From Manis javanica (lineage: Eukaryota > Chordata > Mammalia > Pholidota > Manidae): a stretch of DNA of 64,000 nucleotides. The notes beneath the pieces were generated by a model. That model ran no database searches. It was not told the origin of the DNA and saw nothing but the letters and a program-made list of their open reading frames with translations. Each line of letters opens with the position of its first letter. Position 1 is the first letter of the stretch. The stretch lies in the NCBI RefSeq assembly GCF_040802235.1, contig NC_133156.1, forward strand, positions 186,875,851 through 186,939,850, read 5' to 3'. Positions 9,346 through 21,879 of this stretch are shown here, piece by piece. Made by a program: the position numbers and the translations under genes.

Positions 9346-12300
9346 TTTCTTCTCCAAGTGTATTTTTGATTTTTGTATTTAGTGATGCTGTGTTGCAAAA
9401 TTAGACACGTAGAAAATTGTAGCTTCATAATGAACAAAAAAGTTTAGTATTGAGACAATGCAATAATACTTATTTCATAGTAAATTTTAAAAAGGTTGAT
9501 GCTTTGGAGTTAGGTTGCAGGTTATCCTAAAGCAATGTTTCCCTGCCTTGACTTCAGGCATTTACATATAATCATTGGGGTTTTTTGTCCTGTTTTAATG
9601 CCCTCTGAATTACTATTTACTACTTTGAAAAAAAGTCTCACCTCAAATAAAATACATAGATATATTTCCAAATGAAAGTTTTATATTACAGAATTTATTT
9701 TGTATTTTTAAATGCAGAGTACAATAAAGACGACAATAAATTTAAAACAATTTGCTTGTATATATGCTCATCTTTACCTCACTTTGGGAAACAATGATCT
9801 AAGGACATCCTAAATCTGTTCAATATGTCATGTTCTAAACTGGTTCTACTTTATATATCAGCGTGACCAAGTGTTCTTCAACAAATACCATACAATGAAC
9901 ACAGAAAGAGGAGGTATTCAGTACAGAAACACGTGAACACTACTGGTTAGGAAAAAATGAACACTAATTTTAGCAAGAAATCAACACTAATGTCTTACAA
10001 TTCAGCTTTAGTATTTAAAGTGGAATTGTATCTTGCAAGTCTGTAACTGCACACTTTCTGATATTGGTGAACTATATGAAGCCTCCATTTTACAAGACGG
10101 CATTTTGAAACATAATCACTACAATTTTAGACATTTGTAAGGCCCCAATATATGATGATAATAATCAGCAATTTTTGAAAAATAAGCCAGGTTTTATAAA
10201 AATGACAATAATTTCTCATAAAAATCTTCAAACACTGAAATTGAAACTCTACAGCTTTATATTTCAGGGATGGAAAACATAAATGCTTCTACTTTGGATT
10301 TTTTTTTCAGTTTATTCATTCTTAACTTTTCCCCTCTTTTGAGATTTTCCTGACAGGGAAATTAAATGTCAGAAGAATTCCTTAAGACCCTCAGGCACTG
10401 TAACCTCCAGATATTGCTCTCTCTAAGTCTGCAAATGACAACTTAGGTCTTTGTTGAAAGATATACCTGAAATACTAAAATAAACAGAAACATGTCAAAA
10501 GCACAGGATTATTTTTTGTTACCATTAGATTTTGTCTGGATATTCTTTAGTATGATTTAAAGGTTCAAACTCTTAATCCTATCTCCACTAGCCAAGCACC
10601 TTTTGGAGGTACTTTCTCTAATTTTCTGATTTTACATCTGTCTTTCTTTTTTTTTTTGTAGCATTGCACACTGAATTTGTAGGGCAAGAGGTGATTTATA
10701 TACAAATTTTATATTTTTATGCCTATAATGTGGTTACATGTCTCAGCAAACCAAATGCCATTTGCTGGAAGCTTTTGTTCTTTGTTTTTTTCCCTAAACA
10801 TACAATTAAGTTAAAATAATAATTTATTGAAACAACATAAACACTTGACCATCTTAAAAACCAAGGAAAATCAAAACCAAAAAGCCTTGCTTAGTACCAC
10901 TAAACTGCTTAAGAACTTAAAAACCACAAAGTTGAAAATGGATAGTTGTGGCTCTTTTTAGTAACTCACTGACTGCGACACTAAATCGGTAACGCAGCAC
11001 AATGAGGAGTGTGGTTGAGCTTCAAGCTTCAAATGCTCTGGGAACCTCTGCTTTGAAGGTCAGACTCAACCATGGTTAAGTTCCCGGTGGTACTGCATCA
11101 CCAGCAATCTCAGCACCGTGGGACCAGCCAGCTTCATTGACCTGCTAAGAACCAGATGCCCACAGTCGATTCCCTGACTTGTGATTCTGTCCCTGGCAAT
11201 TACCTTTTTTCCTTTTGAGCATTAAATTCTCTTTAGTTTTGTACTTCTGCATGTCTATGGTCATTGGCCAGCACCCTTTTTTATCCTAAGCTCATTTAAA
11301 CCAAAAGGTATTACATATTTTCAGACACTTTTACCTGTTAAATGCTTAGGGCTTATTTGTTTGAGATGCTCAACAAGTGAGCCTTCCTTGGTGCTTTTAG
11401 CTTTTTACCCCAGGAGGGAAGAGTCTGAATTTGTTTCAAAATTCTCTTCTTTTTATTTGCTCTTTCCTTTCCTGTGGGTCTGTAATTCAGTTCTGCTGAC
11501 ACAGCTGGTTAACCCCATACTGGGGAGCTGATTAAAAACACTTTCTAAAAATGTCTATTCCTATTGCTGGTATTAATCACCACTTTTTTTTTGGCCTATC
11601 ACTTTCTTTTGGGTTTGTTTATCAAAATCATCTTTCCACCCCAATAATTCTAAATAGGTTGAGTTAAAAGGCTACATATCTAGTTTTTTAAAGATGGGCT
11701 CGTTCTCACTGCACTATCTCTAATGTAGCTGTTACATTAGAATGATTCCAGAGACCAGTAAATGGTCTTAGAGATTCTTTTAAATCATATACATGCTAGA
11801 AATATATAAGCAATAATTAGGCTTCTTCCCATCCCTGTGCTTAGAGGACCATTCAATTACACAGCAGATTCCTCTGTTGAGGAATACTTTCTTAAAAAAT
11901 CTGAATAGTTGTCATAAATATGCTGAGGGAAGCTGCTCAGGGTCATTGATACACTTTTACACTTCAATTAGCCCAGCCACCAAGGCCGTTTCCAGTGTCT
12001 AACTCCTTTGCTCTTGGAAACTTAAGAACCCAGTCCAAAACCACCTTCAGACTTGATTTTTCATTGTCTGCTTTTCTCACTGTCACTGACATTTTTTGGA
12101 TAGTGATAAAAAGCAAGTCTGTTGCAAATTTCATAAATCAGTCTTTTCTCTCTGTTTTGCCATCAGCTTGCCCTTCTCACTAATGTCACCATATGTCACT
12201 GCTTGTCCCAGTCAGTCTCGGGCTGACTAAAAGTGTTTGACTCACTTGTGGTTCCTGTTGCCTGTAATTTAGTAAGACTTTGCCAACTTTTTGATTTTAC

Positions 12301-12469
12301 CCTATTCTGTTTAGTTATTGTGTTATACTGGTAAAGTTATTATCTGTCCTAAACAAATCTTTAATATTCAGGGATAAAATTGAGAATTTAGTTTTTGCCC
12401 CTAATTCAATAAAACATTTCACGGATTGCAAAGCATGCATCACCCCCAGGCCTAATATTTTACTTTACT
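9346..12469. other. AT-rich unique sequence, nothing firmly recognised
   Basis: No gene or clear repeat family. Sequence at about 10,960-11,220 is more balanced, with CpGs and an ATG in context near 11,072, but the frame closes after 22 codons and matches no protein I recognise. Confidence 0.4.
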
Positions 12470-12550
12470 CCCCAAAACCTGGTGTGAACATATCATTATT
12501 ATTTCCATTTCACAGATACAGTTTAGTCACCCAACTGTTTAGGATCAAAG
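12470..12550 (-). repeat. Possible MIR SINE fragment
   Basis: ATTATTATTTCCATTTCACA followed by a diverged 'cross-check' segment matches the reverse complement of the MIR core (which normally reads ATCCCCATTTTACAGATGAG). Short and diverged. Confidence 0.4.
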
Positions 12551-14224
12551 GCTATATACTGAGTCATGGTATCAAACTGGAAAAATATCTGTGTAACTGC
12601 ATCATTTTGTTATGCTAAACATTGTTGCAAGGGGGGGGCTTTAGGAAAAAAATTAGAAAACATTTCTTTTTGCTTGATTTTTGGTTCTTTCCCTCATCTA
12701 CAATGAGAGTAGAAATATTTAATTTCTGGAATATATCCCTGGGAGTTCTCACTATTTCCAGTAACCAGGTATTTTTGAACAGATTAACTATGTTCAATGT
12801 GAAATGATGGCTTCTCTGTATTTCAAATTTGTTTTTTGTTGTGCAAATAATGTCTATTTTTGAAAGATCACACTCAAAATTATATGTAGTACACAAGGTT
12901 ATTATATAGATTTTTTATCATTCTTTCATTCTACAAACATTTTTGTTCTTATAGTTGACATGTCTTTTTTGTATTTAAAAACCATAATATAGCATATATC
13001 AGTTTATAACATATTATAGCATGGTTTTCAAGGAGACAGCAATTCAAACTTTCCATTTAGAGAGAGAGAAGAAAACTGCTTTCAGGAAATATTAGTTAAC
13101 CGGCAGGAGTCCTTTTCTGAGCACAGTTACCATGGGACTGAGAAGTATTTGCTAATTATAACAGTGCACTAATTATCTGCTTTTACATCTCATCTTTGTG
13201 TCTTTCTGTCTAAATTCACTTCTAATTATATGGTACCCTTTTTGCATATGACATATCTAAAAGTATTGCTTTTATCAGATATCAATTCTTTTACTTGGAA
13301 ATATTAAAGACATAGTTTCACTTCCAAAATATTTTCTCCTATATATAGTGAAATCTTTTGATTGTGGGTTGAATAACCTGTCATGTTGGGGGGAGGGAGG
13401 AACCAAGGTTTAAATATTACACATTTTGTATCTTCCAGAAGAGCAGAGCAAAAATTATCAGCTTTGTCATGCTTTCTATTTTTTTTAATGCAGTTAAACA
13501 GATGTAGCCATGTTACCCACACTTCATCATCACCAGTATTGTCGTGATATTTTTGTTACTTTATCAGAACTCCAAGTATTGCAATTGATGGAAATATATT
13601 TTAAACACAGTATAATAGAGGAAAGGTCCCTGGATCACCAGAATCTATTTTCATGAGGCTAACTGATCATCTGAATTGTAGAGGTAGGCTTAAAACAAGA
13701 GCAACAACCGCAAATATGATTTCAGTTCCTATATTCTGATTCTCCCTGGAGCTTGCTGAGCAAAAGGAAACAGGAATTCACTTTCTGTGTAAAAAGAGTA
13801 AGTCTCACTCATCCCCCCAAACCAGGACCTTTTGCCAGGAGTGGGGGGTACTTACAGAATTGGAGGCCTGTATCTTTACTGGCCATGAAGGCATTTATTC
13901 CCAAACATGGGCTCATGTGAAAGCTGTTAGTCTGACTCATTTGTGAGTATACATTTTCTGTGACTCCATTTCTGATCACACTTTATTGATTACGAACTTT
14001 AATGCACACATATTCATTTTAATGTTTATTTGTTTTTAAAGAAAGCTCAGAGAATAATTTATAAGCTTTTAAAGAAACATCTGATAGAGTACTTGAAGCT
14101 TCTGCAAATACAAACAAAACCTGCTCTGCAGTATTTAAGGCACGTAGAGATATGTGGACCAAGCAGTTTTAGATCTTAGGCTCCAGGAAGGGTAGAGGCA
14201 TGTGGGGGGCTGGTTGGAGCACAA
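12551..14224. other. AT-rich unique sequence, nothing recognised
   Basis: Overlapping short open frames at about 12,615-12,896 on both strands are AT-rich noise. A G7 run lies at about 12,632. No gene or confident repeat. Confidence 0.45.
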
Positions 14225-14335
14225 GAGGGAGCAGTTACTGAGGGCTTCCTCTATGCCAAACACTGGGGTAGATGCTTCTACACACATTATTTCATGTTGG
14301 TAGCATTCAAGTCTTTTGAGGATTGTCAGAATAAT
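14225..14335 (-). repeat. MIR SINE fragment
   Basis: The words CTATGCCAAACACTGGGGTA and ACACATTATTTCATG match the reverse-complement MIR end (TATGTGCCAGGCACTG... and ...ATTATCTCATT). Truncated. Confidence 0.5.
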
Positions 14336-15299
14336 CAAGTTAGAACTTTAAAGTTTGATGTATCTTTAATGTTGAATTGCACTGAGCTGAAAACTTGAAT
14401 CTTCTGCCATCAGTTTCACTTTTACGGTCGGCCACCTAAGAATTTACATCCATTCAACTCAAGATTTCTCAATTGCCCAGCAAACTATGGGTGCAGTCAT
14501 GGCCTTAAAGGCCATATGGGGGTATTCTCTGCAAATAGAGACATTTCAGCAAGGGTAAAGCTGCTTCACTATTTAGACATAGCCCCTTTTCCATCTTGCC
14601 CATCCCCTTGGGTCTGAGTCTCCTCATCTGGAAATCCAGAGGCCAGCCCCAGTGATTTGTGAATTTCATATTTAACTCTGCTGATGCCAAATGTTTACAG
14701 CTGAAAGGGGGAGGGCAAACTAATTATAAACAGAAACTCCCCAGCTAAAATCTCAGGGGGTCAAGAGAAATGATTTACGTGCTTTCTGACAGCGACGATC
14801 AGAAATGCATTTCTTTATAGCAATTATAAGATACACTGAGAAGAGAAGAAGTGTTTTTTTTTCTTTTACCATTTTAGTTATAATATGTTATGGAAGTGAA
14901 AAAGCTTCCCAAGGGGTGGAAAAACATCCTAATATCCAACCACTGATGACGGGTTATTTCTTCATTGTTTGCTGTGTGCTTTGGAAGAGGAAATCAAAAC
15001 TCTCTGGGCCCAGTAAAATAATATTAATATCATCTCCTTCAAAATTGTGCTCTGATGTTTAATCAATGTTCATAAATCTCTTCAAGATCCAGGATGATAA
15101 TTGTGACATTAAGTACAAAGTATTCTTCTTGGAATGGGGTAATTTTATCCAATTAAATCTCCTCTGAGCTATCACCTGGGTAGGAAACATTGTTATTACT
15201 TTGCAAATTACTCTCTACTTAGGTTTCTTCATGTTCCCTAACCATGAAAAAAAGTCCCATCAGAAGGTTTAGAATATTTAATATTTGCAACACTGACTT
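14336..15299. other. Unique sequence, nothing recognised
   Basis: No repeat family or coding gene was recognised. An 85-aa open frame (14,805-15,062) has no known domain. Confidence 0.45.
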
Positions 15300-15560
15300 T
15301 GATGGGACATTATAGTGAAGAACAATATGTTCTAGGGCTGTACTAAGGGCAGGGCAGAAGGACTTAAATCTCTCTAAGGACGCATCTCATGCAATGCCAT
15401 TAACCATTCTTGGAGCAGCTGTGTAATTAATAACTGGACACAGTATGTCACTAATCTGGATAGAATCACAGGAGACTTTGAGTTCAAAGCCAGTAGTCAA
15501 CTTGGCCTATGAGATTTGCCCCAGTTTCTGAAGACTGGATCCCCGTGATGAGTTGGTGGT
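15300..15560. promoter_or_regulatory. Enhancer-like unique segment with E-box and TAATTA
   Basis: Balanced, repeat-free sequence containing E-box CAGCTG at 15,416-15,421 followed by the homeodomain word TAATTAAT at 15,424-15,431. E-box and TAAT words in close apposition occur in neural bHLH/homeodomain enhancers. Function is inferred only. Confidence 0.25.
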
Positions 15561-15669
15561 GTTTGCTTTTTTAAATGAAGCCAGCCCTTCAAAAACAAAT
15601 TGCAAAATATGGAATTGATGCTCAGTGTATCCTAGCAGGCACTAGAAATGACTTGTCATGTTTTAAATG

Positions 15670-15760
15670 GATCAATTTAGACATTGCTTTTCATTAATTT
15701 ATTCATTTACCAAATAAATTATTTATTGATTACCCATGCTTCAGAATCTGAATTAAGGAA
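15670..15760 (-). repeat. Possible L2 3'-end fragment
   Basis: TTCATTAATTTATTCATTTA followed by AAATTATTTATTGATTACC resembles the reverse complement of the L2 3' terminus (CAATAAATATTTGTTGAATGAATG). Short and diverged. Confidence 0.35.
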
Positions 15761-16139
15761 GACCTAGAGAGACGTAGGAGGTTGGGAATCCCGTGCAAGT
15801 GTGAGATCAGTAGTAGTTGCCTTCATGGGCAGATTATGTATCATTTTAGCTGCTGGTTTTATTTTGGAAGTTGCCTTAGAGAGCTATATTGTCACATTGA
15901 ATGAAAATGACTTTCACCACCACCTCAATCCACAGCTGGGGTCAGTTCATCAGGCATTCCATGAACTTTTATTACATTCAAGGATAAAAGAGGCATTTAT
16001 GATAATTAGCATAGAAAAAGAGAAAGAAAAATGGCTCATATTTTCGGCCACACATTTTTGAAGTTTGTATGGCCAGCGAAAGGAGAGAATTCCATCATTT
16101 TTAGTGTGTGCAACTGCTTAGATATTTAAGTAATAATCA

Positions 16140-16690
16140 TCTCCTTTTCTTTTCTCCCTCATCCCCTACTGATCACATCAAAACTGTAGTGACTATTAAA
16201 GATTGGATAAGTACACCAGGAAGTCAAAGATTAAATTATCTAAATGGTACCAAAACAGAAAGAAATATTAAAGAAAAAGGAAAAACATCTATAATCCCAC
16301 CATCCACACAAGGATAAAGAAATTTCTTCCTTCAGATGTATGTTTTTATATGATTATGTGCTTTTGCTTTCCACTGTATTATATCTTTTTCAAGTTATTA
16401 CATAAATTTTTATCTATTGTTAATGTCTGCCTAATGTTATAAAGCCTGGGTATACCATAATATTGTTAAGTATCCCCAATTTTTTGATATTTAGTTTGTC
16501 TCTAGATTTTTTTTCTCTGCTGCAAATTAAGCTACAGGGCATTTTGTGCATGTGTGTGAGTAGATTTCCCTACATTTTAAAGACAGATGTCCAGAAGTTA
16601 GAATTCTAGGTCTTTAAATGATACTAACATTTTCATGGCTTTGAAGATTTTTTGCTGAATTATCTGTCTGCATTGGACACAATGATTTAG
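16140..16690 (-). mobile_element. Old L1M-type 3' fragment
   Basis: The series 'ataatcccaccatccaca', a long AT-rich middle, 'gctgcaaattaagctaca' and 'tccagaagttagaattctag' follows the reverse complement of the decayed 3' end of old mammalian L1 (target words AATCCCACC..., AATGCTGCAATGAACA, TAGAAGTGGAATTGCTGGGT). No open frame survives. The exact subfamily is not resolved. Confidence 0.4.
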
Positions 16691-19064
16691 TATTCCCCCT
16701 CTCAAAATTACAAAAAAAAAAACCTTATTTTTAAAATTGCATTTTTTATTACATGCAAATTTTAACATGATGCTGTAGTGGTTGTTTTCCTTCTGTTTTG
16801 AACTGTTCAGCTTCTTTATGCATTTCTCTAGTAAGAATATTGTAGCTTTGGAAATTCAGAATCCTCTTTTTTATCTGAAGGAATATATGAAGCTAATATA
16901 TATGATGTTTTTTGAAGACATATTAATGGGATTTAAAATGCTTATAAAAATAAAAAGGCCAAACTAAAAATGGTATTTATCATATGTATGTGCATGTTTG
17001 AACATGTTTAAGAGTAAAAGCAATAGACATACATAAGTATATTAATTGTGGTTTACGATGGTGAATTACATTTATGTTCTTTATTCTACTTTCCTGTATT
17101 TTCAAGGTTTCTATAGTAAATGTGCACTATTTTTTTTTAATCAGAAAAGGCAGTTATTTGGAGCTACACCTTTCTTTTCTCTCACGTTCATTTCTTTTTA
17201 AAAACTGGACATTTTAAATATCTAATGTCATTGGACCTGGTGGGAATATGCAAGTTTGGAAGCTGTGAGCCAGTGAAAAAATACTCTCTGAAGATTCTTT
17301 ACTTTGTGAAGCCAAAAGATTCCTAAAAAGATGACTGGGAAGAGAAGACCCTGATTGGTTCCTCTGAATGAGGAAGGGATATTCAAAAACCGGTATTCCC
17401 ATGGCTGAGCCACATGGACAAAACAGTTTTCAGATGCTGCTGGTGTCATTTTCCAAGCTCTCCTGAGGTTTTACATAATGAGGTTTTTGTGTCGTCTTCT
17501 GCCTGAATTTTCACAGTGATGAGTTATCATGGGTGCAAAGGACATGCAAATATATACCCAGATGTCCATTTTTAAAAAGTTTGCCCTTAATTTAAAACAT
17601 CCTTTTTGCACAAGTGAACCTTAGAATTTCCACATTTGGTCAAGTTAAATAAAGAAATCTATTGTTTGCAAAAGAATAATAAATCGAAAAGCTTTCAAGT
17701 TTCTTTCTAGAGTAGTTATAAGAACAGCGGAAGCCTGAACATCCTGACTCATTCACTCTCACCAGGAACCCAGCCTTACCTGATGGTGCTGTACACTGAT
17801 TGCGGGTACATACTGGAGAGGAACTAAAGTAGCCTCTCGGATGCCAAACTAAAAAAAGTCTCAGTAAAGACTGAATTCCAAGAATGTTACAGGGGCATAT
17901 ATTTTACAAATTCCTATAAATCTCCAGGGTAGACAAGAAATGGTAAGAAGAGTTTCAAGAAAAAGTAAATTCATTATTTCTCAATAGTGTAGGTATTTGG
18001 CCCTCTTCATTTTAGGGGATAGGTCTTCTTGAGAGTCTTTTTTTAAGGTCAGGTTTGTCGTCCTCTTTGGGATAACATTCCTGCATTAGGCAAAGCGGAA
18101 GGGCACTTTTTGTTCTTTGGGTTTGCAAATCCTACAAACCTGAGGAAAGCAGGGCATGTTGGAGTTTATGGGGCTGATGAATAACACTCTTGCTCACTCC
18201 AAAATCCCTGGGTAAGGAACCAAATGAAAGATTTATATGGGAGCAGGATAGATGGAGAAACACCAGGGTTGGTTTTTTTTTGCGGGGGGCGGTGGTTACT
18301 GGATTAGAAAACAAGGTGAGTTTAGATCTAGGCTGACTAATACCCATCTGGCCTGTTTAAACAAACCTACCTAGCAAAAGCTTAAGTTGGCATCTTTGGG
18401 AGTTCCAGGGGAAGCTGGCAGAGTATTTGCAAGAAAATTCTTTTCTGCTTCTAAAACTTGAAAACAAACAACAGCAAAGTAGCCTCTGCAATACTTCCTA
18501 ACTCTTGATAAAAGTTGTGAGGACAGAAGAAACTGGGGATCTTGAGTTACAGATCCTATTTCACTCTTCTGGACCCAATACTATAGGAAACATGAAAGAG
18601 CACATTTCTCAAAAACTCACCCTTGTGCCCTTAATTTTCAGGAAAGTGTACTGAGAGGGTGTGTGATCAGCCAAGTGGAGAAAGCCTGAAGAGGCCCTTC
18701 TAGAGCAAAAGTTCCATGAAGAGTGACTGACTCACCCAAAATGGCAGGAGCACCAGGACTAACTTTTCTCTGTTTGAGAAGAAGATGGGAAACAGCCCAG
18801 AGTAGGGATCACTCAGAGAGTATGTTGCAACTGCATGCTGAGAAAGACCTCTCAGGGAATTAACAGTCCAAGAGAAGAACAGAGTCGAAACCCTATCAGG
18901 TTGCTTCTGATCTCCACTGTGTATTAATATTGTCAGTGCCAACACTCTCAAGTTTTGCATATTTAAACATTCCTCCTTTAATATTCTCTCATGCTCCAGT
19001 CTCCAGGGATGGGAGAGGAATGGTAGCAGCTCTTTGGGAGGAAGAGCTCTTTCTTTTTGAAGAA
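16691..19064. other. Unique sequence, nothing recognised
   Basis: No RNA gene or repeat family recognised. Minus-strand open frames at 18,132-18,347 and 18,700-19,122 (140 aa) have no recognisable domain and no splice or codon support. Confidence 0.4.
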
Positions 19065-19120
19065 GTAGGTATCTGCTGTTCCCTGAACTGGGGGGAAAAC
19101 CTAAAATTGATGACCATGCC
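19065..19120 (+). repeat. 56-bp direct repeat, left copy
   Basis: Matches 20,723-20,777 with one indel and a few substitutions (by eye about 49 of 56 positions). It includes the shared block AAACCTAAAATT(G/C)ATGACC. The two copies bracket the pair of L1 3' ends at 19.4-20.7 kb. Either a local duplication or two copies of an unnamed repeat. Confidence 0.6.
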
Positions 19121-19436
19121 ACAAAGGAAGAAGATTAACTTCTAACTAGAAGGGTGGATCCAAGTGGGGAGATTTAAAGCATCATCACAGAAGAAAACAG
19201 AAGAAATCCACTAATCATAGTTGATTCAGTCTTCGCGCTGCTTTCACCTCTCTTAGATGATAGAAATTCAGAGTCTAGAATAGAACCTCTAAACACATAG
19301 ACTTCAAACCAAAGAAAATTCACAAACAGGATCCAGATGAGGAGGCATAGGGAGTCACTGAAAATTGAGGACACCGTATCCAGACTAAATGGAAGTGTGT
19401 GTAAAATTTCGACTCATGATTGAAATGACAGTAATC
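19121..19436. other. Unique sequence left of the L1 pair
   Basis: No gene or repeat recognised in these 316 bp. Confidence 0.4.
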
Positions 19437-19887
19437 TAAAAAGAAACAAGGGTATCATGCTAAGTGAAGTAAGCCAGGCAGAGAAAGACACCTACCATAT
19501 GATTTCACTTACATGTGGAATCTAGAAAACAAAACAAACAGAAAAGAAATAGATCTATAAATACAACACAATGTTGGTTACCATAGGAAGGGGAGTGGAG
19601 GGTGAGTGAAAAAGGTGAAGGGGATAAGGAGGTACAAACTTCAAATTATAAAATAAATCTTCAGAATAGAAGTACAACACAGAGAATATATCCAATAATA
19701 CTCTAACATCTTGGTTTGGTATTGGAGCAGCTACACTTATTATGGTAAGCATCTAGTAATGTATATAATTATTGAGTCACTATGTTGTACATCTGAAACC
19801 AAAATAATACTGTATATCAACTTTATTCCAATAAAAAAGTGAACTGAAGATGCAATAAGAACAATCTTTAAAATAAAAAGAAACAAG
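19437..19887 (+). mobile_element. L1 3'-UTR insertion with 14-bp target-site duplication
   Basis: Sequence from about 19,451 is the 3' end of a placental L1: a CATGCTAAGTGAAGTAAG word, the CATATGATTTCACTTACATG segment, the CATCTGAAACCAAAATAATA segment and a terminal CCAATAAAAAA. The 14-mer TAAAAAGAAACAAG occurs at 19,437-19,450 and again at 19,874-19,887, a perfect target-site duplication showing a separate insertion of about 420 bp. About 35 nt lie between the AATAAA region and the right-hand duplication, so the original transcript may have read past the usual poly(A) site. Confidence 0.8.
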
Positions 19888-19904
19888 CTAGTACCTAGTT
19901 AAAA

Positions 19905-20700
19905 AACAACAACAAGTGTTGGTGAGGATGTGGAGCAAAGAGAACTCTGGTGCACTGTTAGTGGGAATGTAAATTGGTGCAGCCACTATGGAAAGTGGTA
20001 TGGAGGTTTCTCAAAGAACTAAAAATAGAAATACCATGTGACCCAGTAATTCCACCTGGAAATTTACCCAAAGAAAACAAAATCACTGATTTGAAAAGGT
20101 AAATGCACCCCTATGTTTGCTACAGCACTACTTACAATAGCTAAGATATGGAGGCAACCTAAGTGTCCATCAATAGATGAATGGATAAAGAAGATCTAGT
20201 ACATATACACAGTGGAATATTATTCAGCCATAAAAAAGAATGAAATCTTGCCATTCGCAACAACATGGATGAACCTACAAGGCAGGATGCTAAGTGACAT
20301 AAGTCAGACAGAGACAGACAAATACCATATGATTTCACTTATATGTGGAGTCTAAAAACCAAAGCAAATGAACAAATAAGCAAACAAGCAAAACAGAAAT
20401 AGACTCATAAACACAGAGACTAGGCTGGTGGTTGCTATAGGGGAGGAGGTGGAGGGAATGGGTGAAATAAGTGAAGGGGGTGAAGAGGTACAAATTTCTA
20501 ATTATAAAATAATTAGTTATTAAGCTAAAAGAGCTGTATAAAGAATATAGTTAATAACAGTCTTTGTATGTTGACAGATGGTAACTGGACTTATCATGGT
20601 GAGCATTTTGTAATGTATATAATTGTTGAATCACTACGTTGTATATCTGAAACCAATTTAATATTGTATATCAACTACATTTCAATTTTAAAAAAAGAAA
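19905..20700 (+). mobile_element. L1 3' end (ORF2 C-terminus plus 3' UTR)
   Basis: Begins in the L1 ORF2 C-terminal coding region (words for the conserved cysteine/tryptophan-rich segment: GATGTGGAG, GGGAATGTAAATTGGTGCAG), runs through the ACCCAGTAATTCCAC and AAGTGTCCATCAATAGATGA words, then the 3' UTR, ending in an A-rich tail near 20,700. It lies immediately 3' of the preceding insertion. A diverged duplicate of about 25 bp around 19,875-19,903 and 20,690-20,716 may be its target-site duplication. Confidence 0.85.
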
Positions 20701-20722
20701 TAAGTAACATCTATTAAAAATA

Positions 20723-20777
20723 GTAGATGTCTGCTATTCCCTGAATTGGGGAAAAACCTAAAATTCATGACCATGCC
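20723..20777 (+). repeat. 56-bp direct repeat, right copy
   Basis: Partner of 19,065-19,120 (see that entry). It starts about 20 bp after the A-rich end of the second L1. Confidence 0.6.
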
Positions 20778-21564
20778 TCCATATATTTTTCTTCTAAGAA
20801 AGAAAAATGGTAAGTTAATGATACAAATATCCAGTTTTCAGAAAGGCCATGAGAAATAGAAAACTATTTTGTTTGCAAGTGCTATCCACTATTGAAGAAA
20901 CTAAAGGGAATATTAAATCTTTGAGACAAGACATCAAAATGTATAAATAATATTATGAGTTAAAGAAAGCTGAAGAGTAAATAAGATAAGTGGAGACCAA
21001 TGTGAAAGAGCCTTGAAATTCTACTGGAAGGAAATAAAAAGAAATAAATGGGAAGGCATATCTGTGTCATGAATAGGAAGTACCATCACTGAATTTTTCT
21101 ATAAACTCAATGAAATGTTCATGAAAACATAAACAGGTTTTGGAGGACTAAGAAAGTGTGAATTCCCAGAATTAGTTGTAAAACAAAATAAAAATGGGAT
21201 TGGTCTTGCCAGCAATTGCAACTAATTACAAAAGTACAATCTTTAAAACAGTGTGGTACTGATTCAGACATAGGTCAATGTGAAACAGAATAGAATTGAG
21301 AATAAGGTAAACTGGAGTAAAAACTGTGAGTGATAAATGTGGCATACCTAACTGCTGCAGAATATGTATTTCAGCTAATAAACAGCACATCGACCAATCG
21401 TGCTTAAAAAGAGAGAGAGAGAGTGAGATTTCTACATTAGTATTCTCCATCCTGAAATAAATCCCACTAGCAAAACAAAGCAAAAATATCCAAGGCATAA
21501 TTATGGTATATGAAATGTACAGCATGAACAGCCTAGAAGCTAGAAAGGAAAGGATTACTTGACA
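20778..21564. other. Unique sequence, nothing recognised
   Basis: No gene recognised. A short (GA)n tract lies at about 21,411-21,424. A 99-aa minus-strand open frame (21,226-21,525) is AT-rich and matches no family. Confidence 0.4.
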
Positions 21565-21725
21565 CTTTTCCTTTATTTGAAATTACATGCTTTTTTATCA
21601 GTTGACCAGTGTTTGTTTCTCCATTGTTTGTTTAACATCAGTGCAGGGTCAATGTTTGTTTTGGTCAGCAGTGTATCCTTAGCATGTAGTAAATATGCAA
21701 CACATATTTGTTAAATAAATGGATC
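21565..21725 (+). repeat. L2 LINE 3' end
   Basis: The order of words 'ttggtcagcagtgtatcctt', 'agcatgtagtaaatatgcaa' and 'acatatttgttaaataaatg' follows the L2 3' terminus (CACTGCTGTATCCC, GGCACATAGTAGG, AATAAATATTTGTTGAATG). Confidence 0.6.
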
Positions 21726-21879
21726 AACAGCATTTGGATAAAAGTCAAATATTCTGCCATAATCTGCCCTGTACAAAGCAGCATAAACAAAATGAAAATA
21801 CAAGAAATTAAGGAGTGGTGGCTTATAATGCTGATAACAGCCAGTTTCCTCAAAGTGCAATTTATCTTGCAGATTAACA

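Noticed and set aside
11060-11140. Possible small RNA or coding exon (ATG near 11,072)
   Set aside because: Checked against U-snRNA, 7SK, Y and vault-like landmarks from memory with no match. Frame ends after 22 codons.
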